A DNA stretch of 64,000 nt from Variovorax sp. KBW07 (GTDB lineage Bacteria; Pseudomonadota; Gammaproteobacteria; Burkholderiales; Burkholderiaceae_C). A model generated the notes under the pieces. That model saw only the letters and a program-made list of their open reading frames with translations, ran no database searches and had not been told where the DNA came from. A program made the position numbers and the translations under genes. Below, piece by piece: positions 1 through 8,391 of the stretch; position 1 is the stretch's first letter; every line of letters begins with the position of its first letter. Location: NCBI RefSeq assembly GCF_003852515.1, contig NZ_QAJK01000026.1, forward strand, positions 1-64,000, read 5' to 3'.

Positions 1-3000
1 TCGATCGGAGCAGCCGGTGGCGGCGTCACTTGTGCAATCGGAGCGATGGGCGCAGGCACGACCGGCTCCGGCAAGACGATCGGCGTGATGCTGCCCATGC
101 CGACCCTGCCGCTCGGCTCGAAAAGATAGTTGCCCGCGCCATCTCCGGTCAATTGGAGGCCGCTGCCGGTGACGGCCTTGTCGTTGCCGACCTCCTTCGT
201 GTCGAAGCTGCCGACGGTCCCTCGCACCGTCACCCTGTCGTCTTCCCCGGGGACAACGCCTGTCAGCTTCAGTCCGCTCAACACGGCCGACGTGTCGCCG
301 TCGTAGACCTTGGGCGCGACGATGCCCGTCGCGGTGAGCATCTTGGGCGCAATGGTTGCCGTGGCCGTCGTCCGGGTGTCGGGAACAACTTCGTAGTTCG
401 ATGCCGATGGCCCGAAAAGCTGGATGTCGGTCACGTCCACGCGCTTCGACCGGCCCGCGTCCTTGGTGTCGAAAGTACCGGTGCCGGTGCCCGTCAGGAC
501 ATCGCCCTTGATGACGTTGAGGAACGACACGCCGGTCACCGTCGCCGATCGGTTGCCGTCGTAGACCTTGTCTTCGGCGGTTGCGGAGTCGTGGGGGTCC
601 AGCGTGAGTTTTCGCTTGTCGATGATGCCGATGTTGGCGCTGGCGCTGCTGTTCCACTGGTAGCCGTACACCTTCACCGCGCCTTTGGTGGCCGAGTCGA
701 GTTCGATGTCCGTGACGGTGACCTGCTTTTTCGTTCCGGCGTCCCACGTGTCGTAGGTTGCGGTGCTCGCCGGGCCGCGCTTGAAGACCATCGCATCGCC
801 GTCGATGGCGCCGCTGTACGCCAGGTTCGCATCGGTGACAGACGCGGTGGTTGTGCGGTCGTATTCCTTTCGCACTTCGCCGATCAACGCAATATCGATC
901 GTCGGTGCGATGCTGTAGAGAAATCCGTTGCCGGTTCCCTGTACCTGGTCGGTGGCGGCTCCACCGGGGTAGGTGGCGTTGTACTGCTTGAATTCGTTGA
1001 CCAGACCGCCTTGCTGGCTGGTGTCGGGAGCGGCGGAGTACACCAGCCAGCGGCCGTGGGGTGCTACGAGCGCCTGTGCGCTCGGGTTCTTGTTGACGAA
1101 CTTCTGGCCCGCCGCCAGGACGATGGCATCGCCCGTGCCCGAGGCAACCACCGTCGCTTTCGGTGCCAGCGTCACGTCGTGCCCGGCCTGCACGACGACG
1201 CGCCCGGTCGCGGCGGAGTTGGTCAGCGTGCCCTGTATGTCGACGCTGCCCAGCCCACTCAACAGCTTGAAGGTGTCGCTGACCTGCGCGGTAATGCCGG
1301 TCGCCGGAACCGTGATGGTTCCGGTGCCGTCCGCGCGTCCTATCGTCAGGCTCTTGACACCGCTGAGCCTGTCGAAGGTTTCGGCGCGGGCGATGCCGGC
1401 GCCGGCGCTGCCGAGGGCGACAGGGCTGGCGGGATCGCTCGGCTCCAGGCTGATGCTCGCCGTCGAAACGTTCGTCAGCGTCGCGCGCGAGAAGTCGATG
1501 TCCGTGGCGCGAAGGGTGACCGGGCGGTCTTGCGTATCGAACGTGACGCTGCTGGTGAAGTGGATGGGGCTGTCCGTGTAGATGGAAGCGCCCCCCTTCA
1601 AGGTCAGCGGGGTAGAGAAGTCGACGTCGCCGCTCAAGACCAGCTTTCCGCCAAGTATCTTTTCGCCTGTCGATCGGCCCAGCGCCTTGGTCGCGGGGTC
1701 CCCTGGGATTGCATCGCCAAAATAGAGTCGACCGGCCCCGAGCGTGATGTCGCCCATCAACTCCGCCTTGGCTAGCGCATCGTGGCCCCCGAAGGACACA
1801 TAGAGGTTGCCGCCCTGGGTCGTCACCGGCGTGGTCAGCTTGAAATCCCCGATGCCTCCCAGATCCGAATCCGCCGAGAGACGTATGTAGCCGCCATTCG
1901 TGGTGAGGGCCCCGGCGATGGTCAGGCCGTCCGCGCCAAGAAGCGTGATGGAGCCGGGGGCCGGCGTTCCGTTGCCAATTTGCTTGATGTCATGGCCCGG
2001 CAGATCTGCAGGACTCGGGTTGCTTCCACGCCCCTTCGCCGTGAGCTTGAAAACGTTCTCGATGCGACCGGTGTTGGCCAGCCCGGCCTGAAGGTAAATG
2101 CTGCCCGTGCCTGAAACAACGAGTTCGTTGTCCTTGTTCAGGAAAGTCATTTTTCGAGGGTCGATGAGGTTGTTTCCTTCCACCTCCGCCCGGAAGCTCA
2201 CGCCGTCTTGCAAGGTGATGACGCCGTCACCGCCGTTGTCGGTCAGGTCCTCGAACGTGATGGCTTTCGATGCTTGCAGAAGAATGTTGGCGCTCTGCGC
2301 CTCCAGTGTCTTCTCATAGACAGTGGCATCTACCGTGGCGGCGGCGGCCCCCTGCCAGGCACCGTCCGTGCCTTCTCCACCCTTGATCGTGATGGTTTTC
2401 GGATCGAGCAGCAGATTGCCCGTGACACCCTTGCTCGCACGGGCATCGGTCACGCCGTCATAGAAGAGATCTTGCGCCCCCGACACTTCCGCCTTGCCCC
2501 CGTTGCCGCCGGTCGTGCCGCCGCGCACGGCGATCTGGCCCGTGAAGCGGGTGGTGCCGTCGCTCCAGAACACGACGGTTCCACCGTCGCCTTCGCCGGT
2601 CGCGTTGGCCCGTGCCACGACGCTCCTGTCGGCCGACACGGTCGTGGCATTGGCGATGGAGGTATCTTTTCCTTGCCAGCCACCGCCGACGCTGATGGTG
2701 CCGCCACCCGTGGCACCGCTTGCATCGAGCACGGCGCCGCCGTCGAGCGTGATGAACCTGCCCCCGACCACGATGCTGCCGCCTCGGCCGTCGGCGGAGC
2801 TGGCGTCCAGCGTGCCGGACACGTGCGTGCTGCCGCCCGTCGCGTCGCCGTCCAGCAGGATGCGGCCATTGCGCGAGACCAGGCCGCGGGCTTCGATCTG
2901 CCCGGTGTTGTTGACCACGCCGCCCAGCACCGAATCGACGCCGCGGGCACTCAGCGTGACCGATCCGCCAGTGGCACTGATATGCCCGCTGTTTTCCGCC

Positions 3001-3734
3001 GCGGCTTCGACCAGGCCGCGTTCCACGCTGACGCCGACCAGGCCATCGCCGGTGAAGTCGAGCCTGACGGCATCGCCGGCTGCCAGCGCGGTGCTGCCGC
3101 CGGGCGTCGAAATGCTGCCCGTGTTGCTGACGTGCGGGGCGATGAGCGCCACCACGCCACCCGTGCCCGTCTGGATGCTGCCGTTGTTGATGACCTGGCC
3201 GGCTCCGCTGCCGCCCGTGAACTTGCCGCGACCGGCGAGAAAATCGGTATCGGACACCTGCAGCGACGACGCCACCAGCCCGCCGACATTGACCTGCGCG
3301 CTCTTGCCGAACACCACGCCGCTGGGGTTGATGAGCCACACATTGCCGTTGGCGCTCAGCTTTCCGTCGATGGCGCTGGCCGGGCCCCCGCCGGTCACAC
3401 GGTTCAGCGCGACGCTGTCGGCGCCCGGTTGATTGAACCGGACCTCGGCGTTGGCACCGATGTTGAAGGCCGCCCAGTTGGCGACCATGCGCTGCGAGGT
3501 CTGGGTGATCGTCATCTGGCGACCGCTTTGCACGATGGTGCCCTGGCCCGCCGCAATGCTGCCGCCTGTCGGCAGCGTTTGCGCGAGGGCGCTCGCGCTC
3601 ATCATCAGTGCCACGGCCAGCACGCCGGTGCGGCGCTTTCCGCGGCCCGATGCATGCTCCGCAACGGCCACGTAGGTGCCGGATGCCTCGCTCCAGACGA
3701 GCCGGTAGATGTGATTCATGGATGCGCGTTTCAT
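1..3734 (-). CDS. Two-partner secretion exoprotein TpsA (filamentous-haemagglutinin type), 3' end outside the window
   Basis: This is a large secreted adhesin- or toxin-type exoprotein; 1244 codons are visible and the frame is open to the left edge. Residues 6-34 form an extended signal peptide region (MNHIYRLVWSEASGTYVAV), followed by a hydrophobic signal core with likely cleavage after ALA at 51. A TPS domain follows, with NPSGVVFG at 136-143, the family's NPNG-type motif. The middle is Gly/Thr/Ser-rich beta-helix sequence. Near the left edge are YDG-type repeats (KEYDR near 955, KVYDG near 1053 and 1141), then a Pro-rich tail. The start at 3734 has AAGGAG seven bases upstream; Met at 3719 has no ribosome site. 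It lies 49 bp downstream of tpsB in the same direction. The C-terminal effector or anchor is not visible, so adhesin versus contact-dependent toxin cannot be decided. Confidence 0.9.
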   Translation of the reverse strand, partial: MKRASMNHIYRLVWSEASGTYVAVAEHASGRGKRRTGVLAVALMMSASALAQTLPTGGSIAAGQGTIVQSGRQMTITQTSQRMVANWAAFNIGANAEVRFNQPGADSVALNRVTGGGPASAIDGKLSANGNVWLINPSGVVFGKSAQVNVGGLVASSLQVSDTDFLAGRGKFTGGSGAGQVINNGSIQTGTGGVVALIAPHVSNTGSISTPGGSTALAAGDAVRLDFTGDGLVGVSVERGLVEAAAENSGHISATGGSVTLSARGVDSVLGGVVNNTGQIEARGLVSRNGRILLDGDATGGSTHVSGTLDASSADGRGGSIVVGGRFITLDGGAVLDASGATGGGTISVGGGWQGKDTSIANATTVSADRSVVARANATGEGDGGTVVFWSDGTTRFTGQIAVRGGTTGGNGGKAEVSGAQDLFYDGVTDARASKGVTGNLLLDPKTITIKGGEGTDGAWQGAAAATVDATVYEKTLEAQSANILLQASKAITFEDLTDNGGDGVITLQDGVSFRAEVEGNNLIDPRKMTFLNKDNELVVSGTGSIYLQAGLANTGRIENVFKLTAKGRGSNPSPADLPGHDIKQIGNGTPAPGSITLLGADGLTIAGALTTNGGYIRLSADSDLGGIGDFKLTTPVTTQGGNLYVSFGGHDALAKAELMGDITLGAGRLYFGDAIPGDPATKALGRSTGEKILGGKLVLSGDVDFSTPLTLKGGASIYTDSPIHFTSSVTFDTQDRPVTLRATDIDFSRATLTNVSTASISLEPSDPASPVALGSAGAGIARAETFDRLSGVKSLTIGRADGTGTITVPATGITAQVSDTFKLLSGLGSVDIQGTLTNSAATGRVVVQAGHDVTLAPKATVVASGTGDAIVLAAGQKFVNKNPSAQALVAPHGRWLVYSAAPDTSQQGGLVNEFKQYNATYPGGAATDQVQGTGNGFLYSIAPTIDIALIGEVRKEYDRTTTASVTDANLAYSGAIDGDAMVFKRGPASTATYDTWDAGTKKQVTVTDIELDSATKGAVKVYGYQWNSSASANIGIIDKRKLTLDPHDSATAEDKVYDGNRSATVTGVSFLNVIKGDVLTGTGTGTFDTKDAGRSKRVDVTDIQLFGPSASNYEVVPDTRTTATATIAPKMLTATGIVAPKVYDGDTSAVLSGLKLTGVVPGEDDRVTVRGTVGSFDTKEVGNDKAVTGSGLQLTGDGAGNYLFEPSGRVGMGSITPIVLPEPVVPAPIAPIAQVTPPPAAPI

Positions 3735-3783
3735 GATGAAACTCCTTGAAGACCAAATGGGAGGTATCGAGAGAAGAAGGGGA

Positions 3784-5595
3784 TCAGAAGGCGTACATGG
3801 CTTGCACCCAGCCGCGCCACTTGCTGCTTCGGCCGTCTGCATCGAGACCGTTCGGGCCTCGACCGGGGTTGCTGCCCAAGGTGCGTGCAAGCGCGGTGCG
3901 CAGCGTCCAGCGGTCGAGCGACAGGTTCAGGCCCACGCCGGCGCTGGCCAGGTGCACGTTGTTCGTGTCTCCTGCATTCGAGATGGCGTGGGGCCAGGCG
4001 CGCTTGTGCAAACGAACCTGTCCCGCGTCGACGAAGGCCAGCGCCTGCAGCTTCGACTGCATGCCGTCGCCGCCCAGGGTGAAGTTGCGCCGCAGCTCGA
4101 GCGTGCCCAGCACCCCTTCGTCGCCCGAAGCCTCGCCGACCGGATAGGCGCGCACGCCGGACGCACCGCCCAGGATGAACTTCTCGGACGAGTCCAGGTT
4201 GCCGCTGGCGAGTTGACCGATGACCCCGGCAAAGAGCGTCCATTCGGAGCCCGGCGCACCGCCCAGGTTCTGCAGCCGATTTGCCCCGACGAAGAGCTTT
4301 CGGAAGCTGCCGTTGGTGCGCGCCGTGCGGCTGTCGACGAACTTGTCGTCCGCATTGCCCGACAGGTCGGCTCGCCCCGCCGTCATCGCCACGTTGCCCT
4401 GGAAGGTGCCGCCGCCGCCCCACGGGTCGATGCGGCTGCCCGCCAGCAGGAAGCTGAGGCTGTCGAGCTTGCGCGAGCGCAGCGTCTCGCCCAGTGCACG
4501 GTCTGTGAGCTTGCGGCGCTCGTAGGTCAGCGATGCGTAGAGGTTGCGCTCGCGCGTTCGCACCAATGGATAGCTCGCACCGAGCTGGAATGCGGTGGCA
4601 TCGCCTCGCAGGTCGAGCGAACGGAACGCCTCCTGGTCGATGCGGTAGCGCAGGTACGAAGCACCCGCGTTCAATCGCAGGCCGGACGCGTTCAGCGGCA
4701 GGCTGTAGTTGAGGTTGGCCGCCGTGCTGCCCGTGGACTGCACAAGGCCCACCGCGACCGAGTCGCCCAGCCGCGACGGACTGTTCACCTGGAGCTGCGC
4801 GCCCAGGCGAAACGATCCGGTGCTGCGGTTGCCGAAGTTGTCGGACCAGGCCCGGCCTTCGAGCATCGGGGTGTCGTTCGCGTCCACCACCAGGCGGCTC
4901 GTGCCTCGTTCGCTGCCGCGCTCCAGTGTCGAGCGCGCCGCCAGACCGGAGAGATCGTTCAGGAGCAGCATCGCGCGCTCGAGGTCTTCGACGCTGACCG
5001 CCTGTCCGACGGGCAACGCCGAATCCGCGATCGCGTAGAGCCGGCTGGCGTCGATGCGCGTCGTTCCCCGGATCTCGATGCGCTGCGCATCGGATTGCAA
5101 CCGGCCCTCGGAGACGGCTATTTCCAGGTCGCCGTCCGTCAGGTCCTGCTGCGGCAGATAGGCGCGCGCCAGCATGTAGCCACGGCTGCGCAACAGGCGC
5201 GTTGCGGCATCGACGGTGCGCTGCAACTCGGCATGGTTGACCGTGCGCCCGATCAACGGGGTCGTCAGCGATGCCAGGTCGCTCGACTCGGCCAGTGCGG
5301 TCGCGCCAGTGAAGCGGACCGAGCGCACCCGGACTGCCAGGCCGATGGCGGGCGTGTTGTTGCCCGAGCCTTCGGGCACCACCACGGCGGGCGGCGGACT
5401 GTGCAGGGGCGGCGCGGCCGGCAGCGTGCGCTGCTGTTCGTTGAGCAGCTGCCCGGCGTTCGGCAGGGCTTGCGCGGCAGACTCTCCGGCGCCCAGAAGC
5501 AGCATCGCGAAGATCGCGAAGAGAACTCCGCTGTGTGCATCTCGCGGCTGTCCCGGCGGCGTGTCGAAATTGGCGGTATCTGAAGGCGATGTCAT
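3784..5595 (-). CDS. TpsB outer-membrane transporter (FhaC/ShlB family) for the adjacent TpsA
   Basis: This 603-residue Omp85-superfamily pore exports and folds TpsA through the outer membrane. A hydrophobic signal peptide spans about residues 22-42 (ending ESAAQA). A Pro-rich linker follows, then POTRA domains from about 88 to 250 (VRVRSVRFTGATAL, then LLRSRGYMLARAYLP). The rest is a 16-strand barrel with GGASGVRAYP, matching the loop-6 VRGY motif, and FVDAG, the family FxDxG motif. It ends in an aromatic residue (YAF), as outer-membrane barrels do. The start at 5595 was chosen because upstream codons overlap luxI. Gene order luxI-tpsB-tpsA on one strand suggests co-transcription with the quorum-sensing genes. 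Confidence 0.9.
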   Translation of the reverse strand: MTSPSDTANFDTPPGQPRDAHSGVLFAIFAMLLLGAGESAAQALPNAGQLLNEQQRTLPAAPPLHSPPPAVVVPEGSGNNTPAIGLAVRVRSVRFTGATALAESSDLASLTTPLIGRTVNHAELQRTVDAATRLLRSRGYMLARAYLPQQDLTDGDLEIAVSEGRLQSDAQRIEIRGTTRIDASRLYAIADSALPVGQAVSVEDLERAMLLLNDLSGLAARSTLERGSERGTSRLVVDANDTPMLEGRAWSDNFGNRSTGSFRLGAQLQVNSPSRLGDSVAVGLVQSTGSTAANLNYSLPLNASGLRLNAGASYLRYRIDQEAFRSLDLRGDATAFQLGASYPLVRTRERNLYASLTYERRKLTDRALGETLRSRKLDSLSFLLAGSRIDPWGGGGTFQGNVAMTAGRADLSGNADDKFVDSRTARTNGSFRKLFVGANRLQNLGGAPGSEWTLFAGVIGQLASGNLDSSEKFILGGASGVRAYPVGEASGDEGVLGTLELRRNFTLGGDGMQSKLQALAFVDAGQVRLHKRAWPHAISNAGDTNNVHLASAGVGLNLSLDRWTLRTALARTLGSNPGRGPNGLDADGRSSKWRGWVQAMYAF

Positions 5596-5684
5596 GACGA
5601 CCGTCCCTGGTTGTTGTGTCGAGATATGGAGAGAGAAAAGAGAGCGCGGGGCCGGCCGCTCGCGCAGCGGCACCGGGCGCCGAG

Positions 5685-6266
5685 CTAGGACAGCGTGGGG
5701 AGAAGCGTCCTCGGGCCGACCTCGATCCAGCAGGCAAAGATCGGCTTGCCATCGATGATCTGAGGGGGGGCGGCGCGCCGGGCCTGGAAGCCCCTGCGAC
5801 GAAGCAGGCGCTCTATGCCGAGCGGCGAAACGGTAATGAGCCGCTGCACACCGTGGCTCGCGGCTTCGGCCATGACCGCGTCGAGCAGGTCGTCGACGAT
5901 GGTGGAGCTGAACTGCGAAAGTGCATTGCCGGTCGCGGCAAAGAAATCGGTCGCCGCAAAGCGGGAGAGCTCCCACACCAGCGGATCGCAAGGCGGTGCG
6001 GCCCCGCCCATCAATTGCGGAAAGACCTCCCCGAGCAGATAAGGCCGGTCCGTTGGAAGAAGGCGCGCGGAGCCCACGACATCACTCGACGCATTTCTCG
6101 CAATAACGTACAGGGTATCTGCATGATCGAATTGATCTAGCTCTACGCCGTGCTCGCATGCCAGGTTCCACCCCAATTTTTCAATGAAAACTCTGTGGCG
6201 ATACCTGCCTAGCGCATTCATGATGCCAGGCTCTAGCGCATTGAGTCGGCCGATAATGAAATCCAT
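5685..6266 (-). CDS. LuxI-type acyl-homoserine-lactone synthase
   Basis: This 193-residue enzyme should make an N-acyl-homoserine lactone from S-adenosylmethionine and an acyl-ACP. The family's conserved residues are present in order: R23, F27, W33, D44, D47, R68, F82, E99 and R102 (blocks VFIEKLGW, GSARLLPTD, WELSRFA). The start at 6266 has a GGGGAG ribosome site, which sits in the arm of a 20-bp palindrome. Its neighbours are rsaM-like upstream and luxR divergent, the usual luxI/rsaM/luxR arrangement of Burkholderiales. The acyl chain specificity cannot be read from the sequence. tpsB begins 89 bp downstream. Confidence 0.93.
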   Translation of the reverse strand: MDFIIGRLNALEPGIMNALGRYRHRVFIEKLGWNLACEHGVELDQFDHADTLYVIARNASSDVVGSARLLPTDRPYLLGEVFPQLMGGAAPPCDPLVWELSRFAATDFFAATGNALSQFSSTIVDDLLDAVMAEAASHGVQRLITVSPLGIERLLRRRGFQARRAAPPQIIDGKPIFACWIEVGPRTLLPTLS

Positions 6267-6276
6267 GAAATCTACT

Positions 6277-6296
6277 CCCCGATGAATATATCGGGG
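6277..6296 (-). promoter_or_regulatory. 20-bp palindrome covering the luxI ribosome-binding site
   Basis: The sequence CCCCGAT-N6-ATCGGGG has perfect 7-bp arms. On the luxI mRNA the second arm contains the GGGG of the GGGGAG ribosome site, eight to ten bases before the start codon. As RNA it can form a G/C-rich hairpin that hides the site; as DNA it has the length of a lux-type operator. Which role applies is inference. Confidence 0.55.
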
Positions 6297-6325
6297 CGAT
6301 TTCACCTCGCAAAGAAGGTCGGCGT

Positions 6326-6345
6326 AACTACTAAATTTAGTGGTT
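6326..6345. promoter_or_regulatory. Candidate lux box between rsaM-like gene and luxI
   Basis: AACTACTAAATTTAGTGGTT is a 20-bp dyad with a perfect 12-bp core and one mismatched pair. Its centre lies about 70 bp before the luxI start and it touches the stop codon of the rsaM-like gene. Length, symmetry and position suit a LuxR-family operator, but it does not match the CTG..CAG ends of the canonical lux box well. Confidence 0.4.
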
Positions 6346-6755
6346 TATTCGGGGTTCCGGCTTATTAACGCATTGCGCGTTTTTTCGTGCCAGGAGAGTG
6401 CGTCCACGGCATTGGCCAACAGATGAAGCGTGGGCAGCCAGCCGAACTCGCGCTGCATTTCGTCGGTCAGCATGGCATTGCTGCGCGGAAGGCCAAACCG
6501 CCTCCAGACCACGATGCCCTGGTCCGACGCCAGCACCCAGTCCCATCCTATCGAAAGACCGGGCTCGGTGTCGCAAACCCACTCGGTGTAGCCGGAGATC
6601 GTGGTCGGCCCGCCGCACCGTGGCGCCGCGCCGCATTGCTCGTCTTCGTCGACGCCGGAAACCAGGTGGCGAAGCTGCAGCCGGGTGAACCTGAGCAATG
6701 GAATGCGAAGGAATCCATCGTTGGAAATACTTGTTGTCATTGATAAACGATTCAT
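6345..6755 (-). CDS. RsaM-like quorum-sensing modulator (DUF4902 type)
   Basis: This small protein of about 136 residues has a central GYTEWVCDT...SIGWDWVL block and a C-terminal LPTLHLLANAVDALSWHEKTR segment. Its size, tryptophan-rich core and position between luxI and luxR fit the RsaM family, which dampens acyl-homoserine-lactone production in Pseudomonas fuscovaginae and Burkholderia. The family call comes from context and recalled features, not an alignment. The start is uncertain: ATG at 6755 and 6740 both lack a good ribosome site, and an in-frame TTG lies at 6791. Codon use is more AT-rich than its neighbours. Confidence 0.6.
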   Translation of the reverse strand: MNRLSMTTSISNDGFLRIPLLRFTRLQLRHLVSGVDEDEQCGAAPRCGGPTTISGYTEWVCDTEPGLSIGWDWVLASDQGIVVWRRFGLPRSNAMLTDEMQREFGWLPTLHLLANAVDALSWHEKTRNALISRNPE

Positions 6756-7116
6756 ATATTTGTCACTTGTATTTGACGGATGCCTCCGCAAAAAGATGAC
6801 GTTTTTCGTGAGTTAATCTGTCTTTTTAATGCGATCCTGCATCACCACGAAAAGTAATTGATGCAGCGGCAGCAAGACGTGGCAACCCTCTTGTAGCATT
6901 CGTTACCTGCATAGTTCAACTTCCTAACCGCACTTCAACAAAGGGGAATTCAATTGAAATAAGTTGAAAGTATTCAATAGCATTTTTTGAAATGAAGTCG
7001 GGATCCAGCGGCCAAGTCAATTTCCATTGGAAATAGCTGCCGTATTGACGCTCGGTTCAACTGGGAGAAGAGGGCGGGGCGTTTTCAATTCGAACCACTC
7101 CCGAGAAGGCCTCATC
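6756..7116. other. AT-rich divergent intergenic region between rsaM-like gene and luxR
   Basis: I see no coding sequence in this stretch of about 360 bp. It is clearly richer in A+T than the rest of the window. It holds an inverted repeat CTGCATCA-N14-TGATGCAG (6837-6866), a perfect palindrome TTCAATTGAA (6949-6958) and TTGAA-N4-TTCAA (6964-6977). It must contain the promoters of both divergent genes; no clear -35/-10 pair or canonical lux box was found. Confidence 0.6.
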
Positions 7117-7830
7117 ATGAATGCGTGGATTGAAGAGCTTTCAACAGGCTTGCTGCGATCGCCCGACGCGGACGCGGCCTTTGCGTTGGTGCTGAGCACC
7201 GCAAGGAAGTTGGGATTCGACTACTGCGCATATGGATTGCGCCTGCCATTGCCGGTGTCGAAACCGCGCGTCTTTCTTTTGAACAACTATCCGCCCGAAT
7301 GGGTCAGGCAATACGAAGAGGCGGGCTACCTGGCGATCGATCCGACGGTCCTGCATGGCCGAAGAACACAGGCGCCCATCGTCTGGACCGATTCCCTGTT
7401 CGCCAATGCCCGGGAGATGTGGGATGCGGCCCGTTCGTTCGGCCTGACCGTCGGCTGGGCGCAGTCGAGCTTCGATGCCAATGGCGTGGTGGGCATGCTC
7501 ACGCTGGCCCGGTCAGGCCAGGCCATGACCGAGAGCGAACTGCGGGACGGCGAGCCGAACATGCGCTACCTGGTCAGCGCCTCGCACTACGCGCTGTCGC
7601 GGGCCTTGTCGTCGGACATGCAAAAAGGCCCCGCCGTTCTGCTGACGGCACGCGAGACTGAAATTCTCAAATGGCTGGCGGACGGCATGACCTCCAAGGA
7701 GGTCTCGGACCTGCTCCACATCTCGTTCGACACCGTGAATTTCCACGTGAAGAACGCCATCACCAAGCTGGGCGCGGCGAACAAGACCGGCGCGGTCGCT
7801 CGCGCCATCCTGCTGGGGCTGCTGGGGTAG
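7117..7830 (+). CDS. LuxR-type quorum-sensing transcription regulator
   Basis: The 237-residue protein has an N-terminal autoinducer-binding domain (about 1-165) and a C-terminal LuxR helix-turn-helix (about 175-235). The ligand-pocket residues of LuxR/TraR proteins are visible as Y58, W62, Y66, D75-P76, W90 and G113. The HTH reads LTARETEILKWLADGMTSKE then HVKNAITKLGA. The start at 7117 has AGAAGG eight bases upstream. It diverges from the rsaM-like gene and luxI and is their likely partner. Its end lies 11 bp from the convergent stress-protein gene. Confidence 0.93.
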   Translation: MNAWIEELSTGLLRSPDADAAFALVLSTARKLGFDYCAYGLRLPLPVSKPRVFLLNNYPPEWVRQYEEAGYLAIDPTVLHGRRTQAPIVWTDSLFANAREMWDAARSFGLTVGWAQSSFDANGVVGMLTLARSGQAMTESELRDGEPNMRYLVSASHYALSRALSSDMQKGPAVLLTARETEILKWLADGMTSKEVSDLLHISFDTVNFHVKNAITKLGAANKTGAVARAILLGLLG

Positions 7831-7841
7831 CCGCAGCGCGC

Positions 7842-8285
7842 CTAACGAAGCACGAGCACGGGCAGCGCCGAGTGCGCCAGCACGTGCTGCGTCTCGCTGC
7901 CGAGCAGCAGCCGCTTGATGCCCTTGCGGCCGTGCGATGCCATCACGATCAGGTCGCTCTTGTGCTTTTTCGCCGCGGCAATGATCGCCTCCGCCACCAG
8001 GTCCGAATTGACCGTCGCCGTCTTGACCCGCACGCCGCTTGCCTTGGCGCGCGCGCTCACGGCGTCGAGCATCTCTCGCGCTTTTTCGGCCCATTGCGCT
8101 TCGATGCGGCCGATGTCTTCCGCAGAGAAAGTCATGGCGCCCTCGAAGTAGCTGCGGGGGTAGCGCGGCACCACGTTCAGCGCCACCAGGTCGGCATCGT
8201 TCTGTGCGGCAAGGGCGATGGCGCTGGCCACGGCCTTCTTCGACAGCGTGGAACCGTCGGTGGCGACAAGGATGCGTTTGAACAT
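7842..8285 (-). CDS. Universal stress protein (UspA family)
   Basis: A single-domain cytoplasmic UspA-fold protein of 147 residues. It begins with the typical ILVATDGS strand-loop. It ends with the nucleotide-binding signature of ATP-binding members: IVMASHGRKGIKRLLLGSETQHVLAHS, then PVLVLR. The start at 8285 has CTGGAG upstream. An FNR box centred about 64 bp before the start is shared with divergent ccoI, so low-oxygen control is likely, as is common for Usp genes near cbb3 oxidase clusters. Confidence 0.93.
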   Translation of the reverse strand: MFKRILVATDGSTLSKKAVASAIALAAQNDADLVALNVVPRYPRSYFEGAMTFSAEDIGRIEAQWAEKAREMLDAVSARAKASGVRVKTATVNSDLVAEAIIAAAKKHKSDLIVMASHGRKGIKRLLLGSETQHVLAHSALPVLVLR

Positions 8286-8342
8286 GGCAGTTCTCCAGAA
8301 GAATCGGTGCCGCAAGCTTCGGCTAGGCCACGGTCGCAGGCC

Positions 8343-8356
8343 TTGATGCAGATCAA
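8343..8356. promoter_or_regulatory. FNR box shared by ccoI and the universal stress protein gene
   Basis: TTGATGCAGATCAA matches the FNR consensus TTGAT-N4-ATCAA exactly. On the plus strand a TAGCCT hexamer at 8379-8384 is centred 32 bp away, the class II spacing in which FNR centres at -41.5. That puts transcription start near 8391, next to the ccoI ATG at 8392. Confidence 0.85.
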
Positions 8357-8391
8357 GGTGCGCGGCGGGGGCCGCGCTTAGCCTCGCCACG

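Noticed and set aside
30-2114. Long plus-strand frames over tpsA
   Set aside because: They are in codon register with the minus-strand tpsA frame, which has ESPR, signal peptide, TPS domain and YDG repeats; they are shadows.
2458-3756. A 432-residue minus-strand frame over the tpsA start
   Set aside because: Arg/His/Gln-rich frame-shifted reading of tpsA; the correct frame starts at 3734 and is open to the edge.
3718-5583. A 621-residue plus-strand frame over tpsB
   Set aside because: Antisense shadow of the transporter gene; low-complexity composition and no motif.
6870-6905. Another CGC-AAGACG type promoter (AGCAAGACG then TAGCAT) before luxR
   Set aside because: The spacer is 14 bp and the CGC is not intact, so it does not fit the family.
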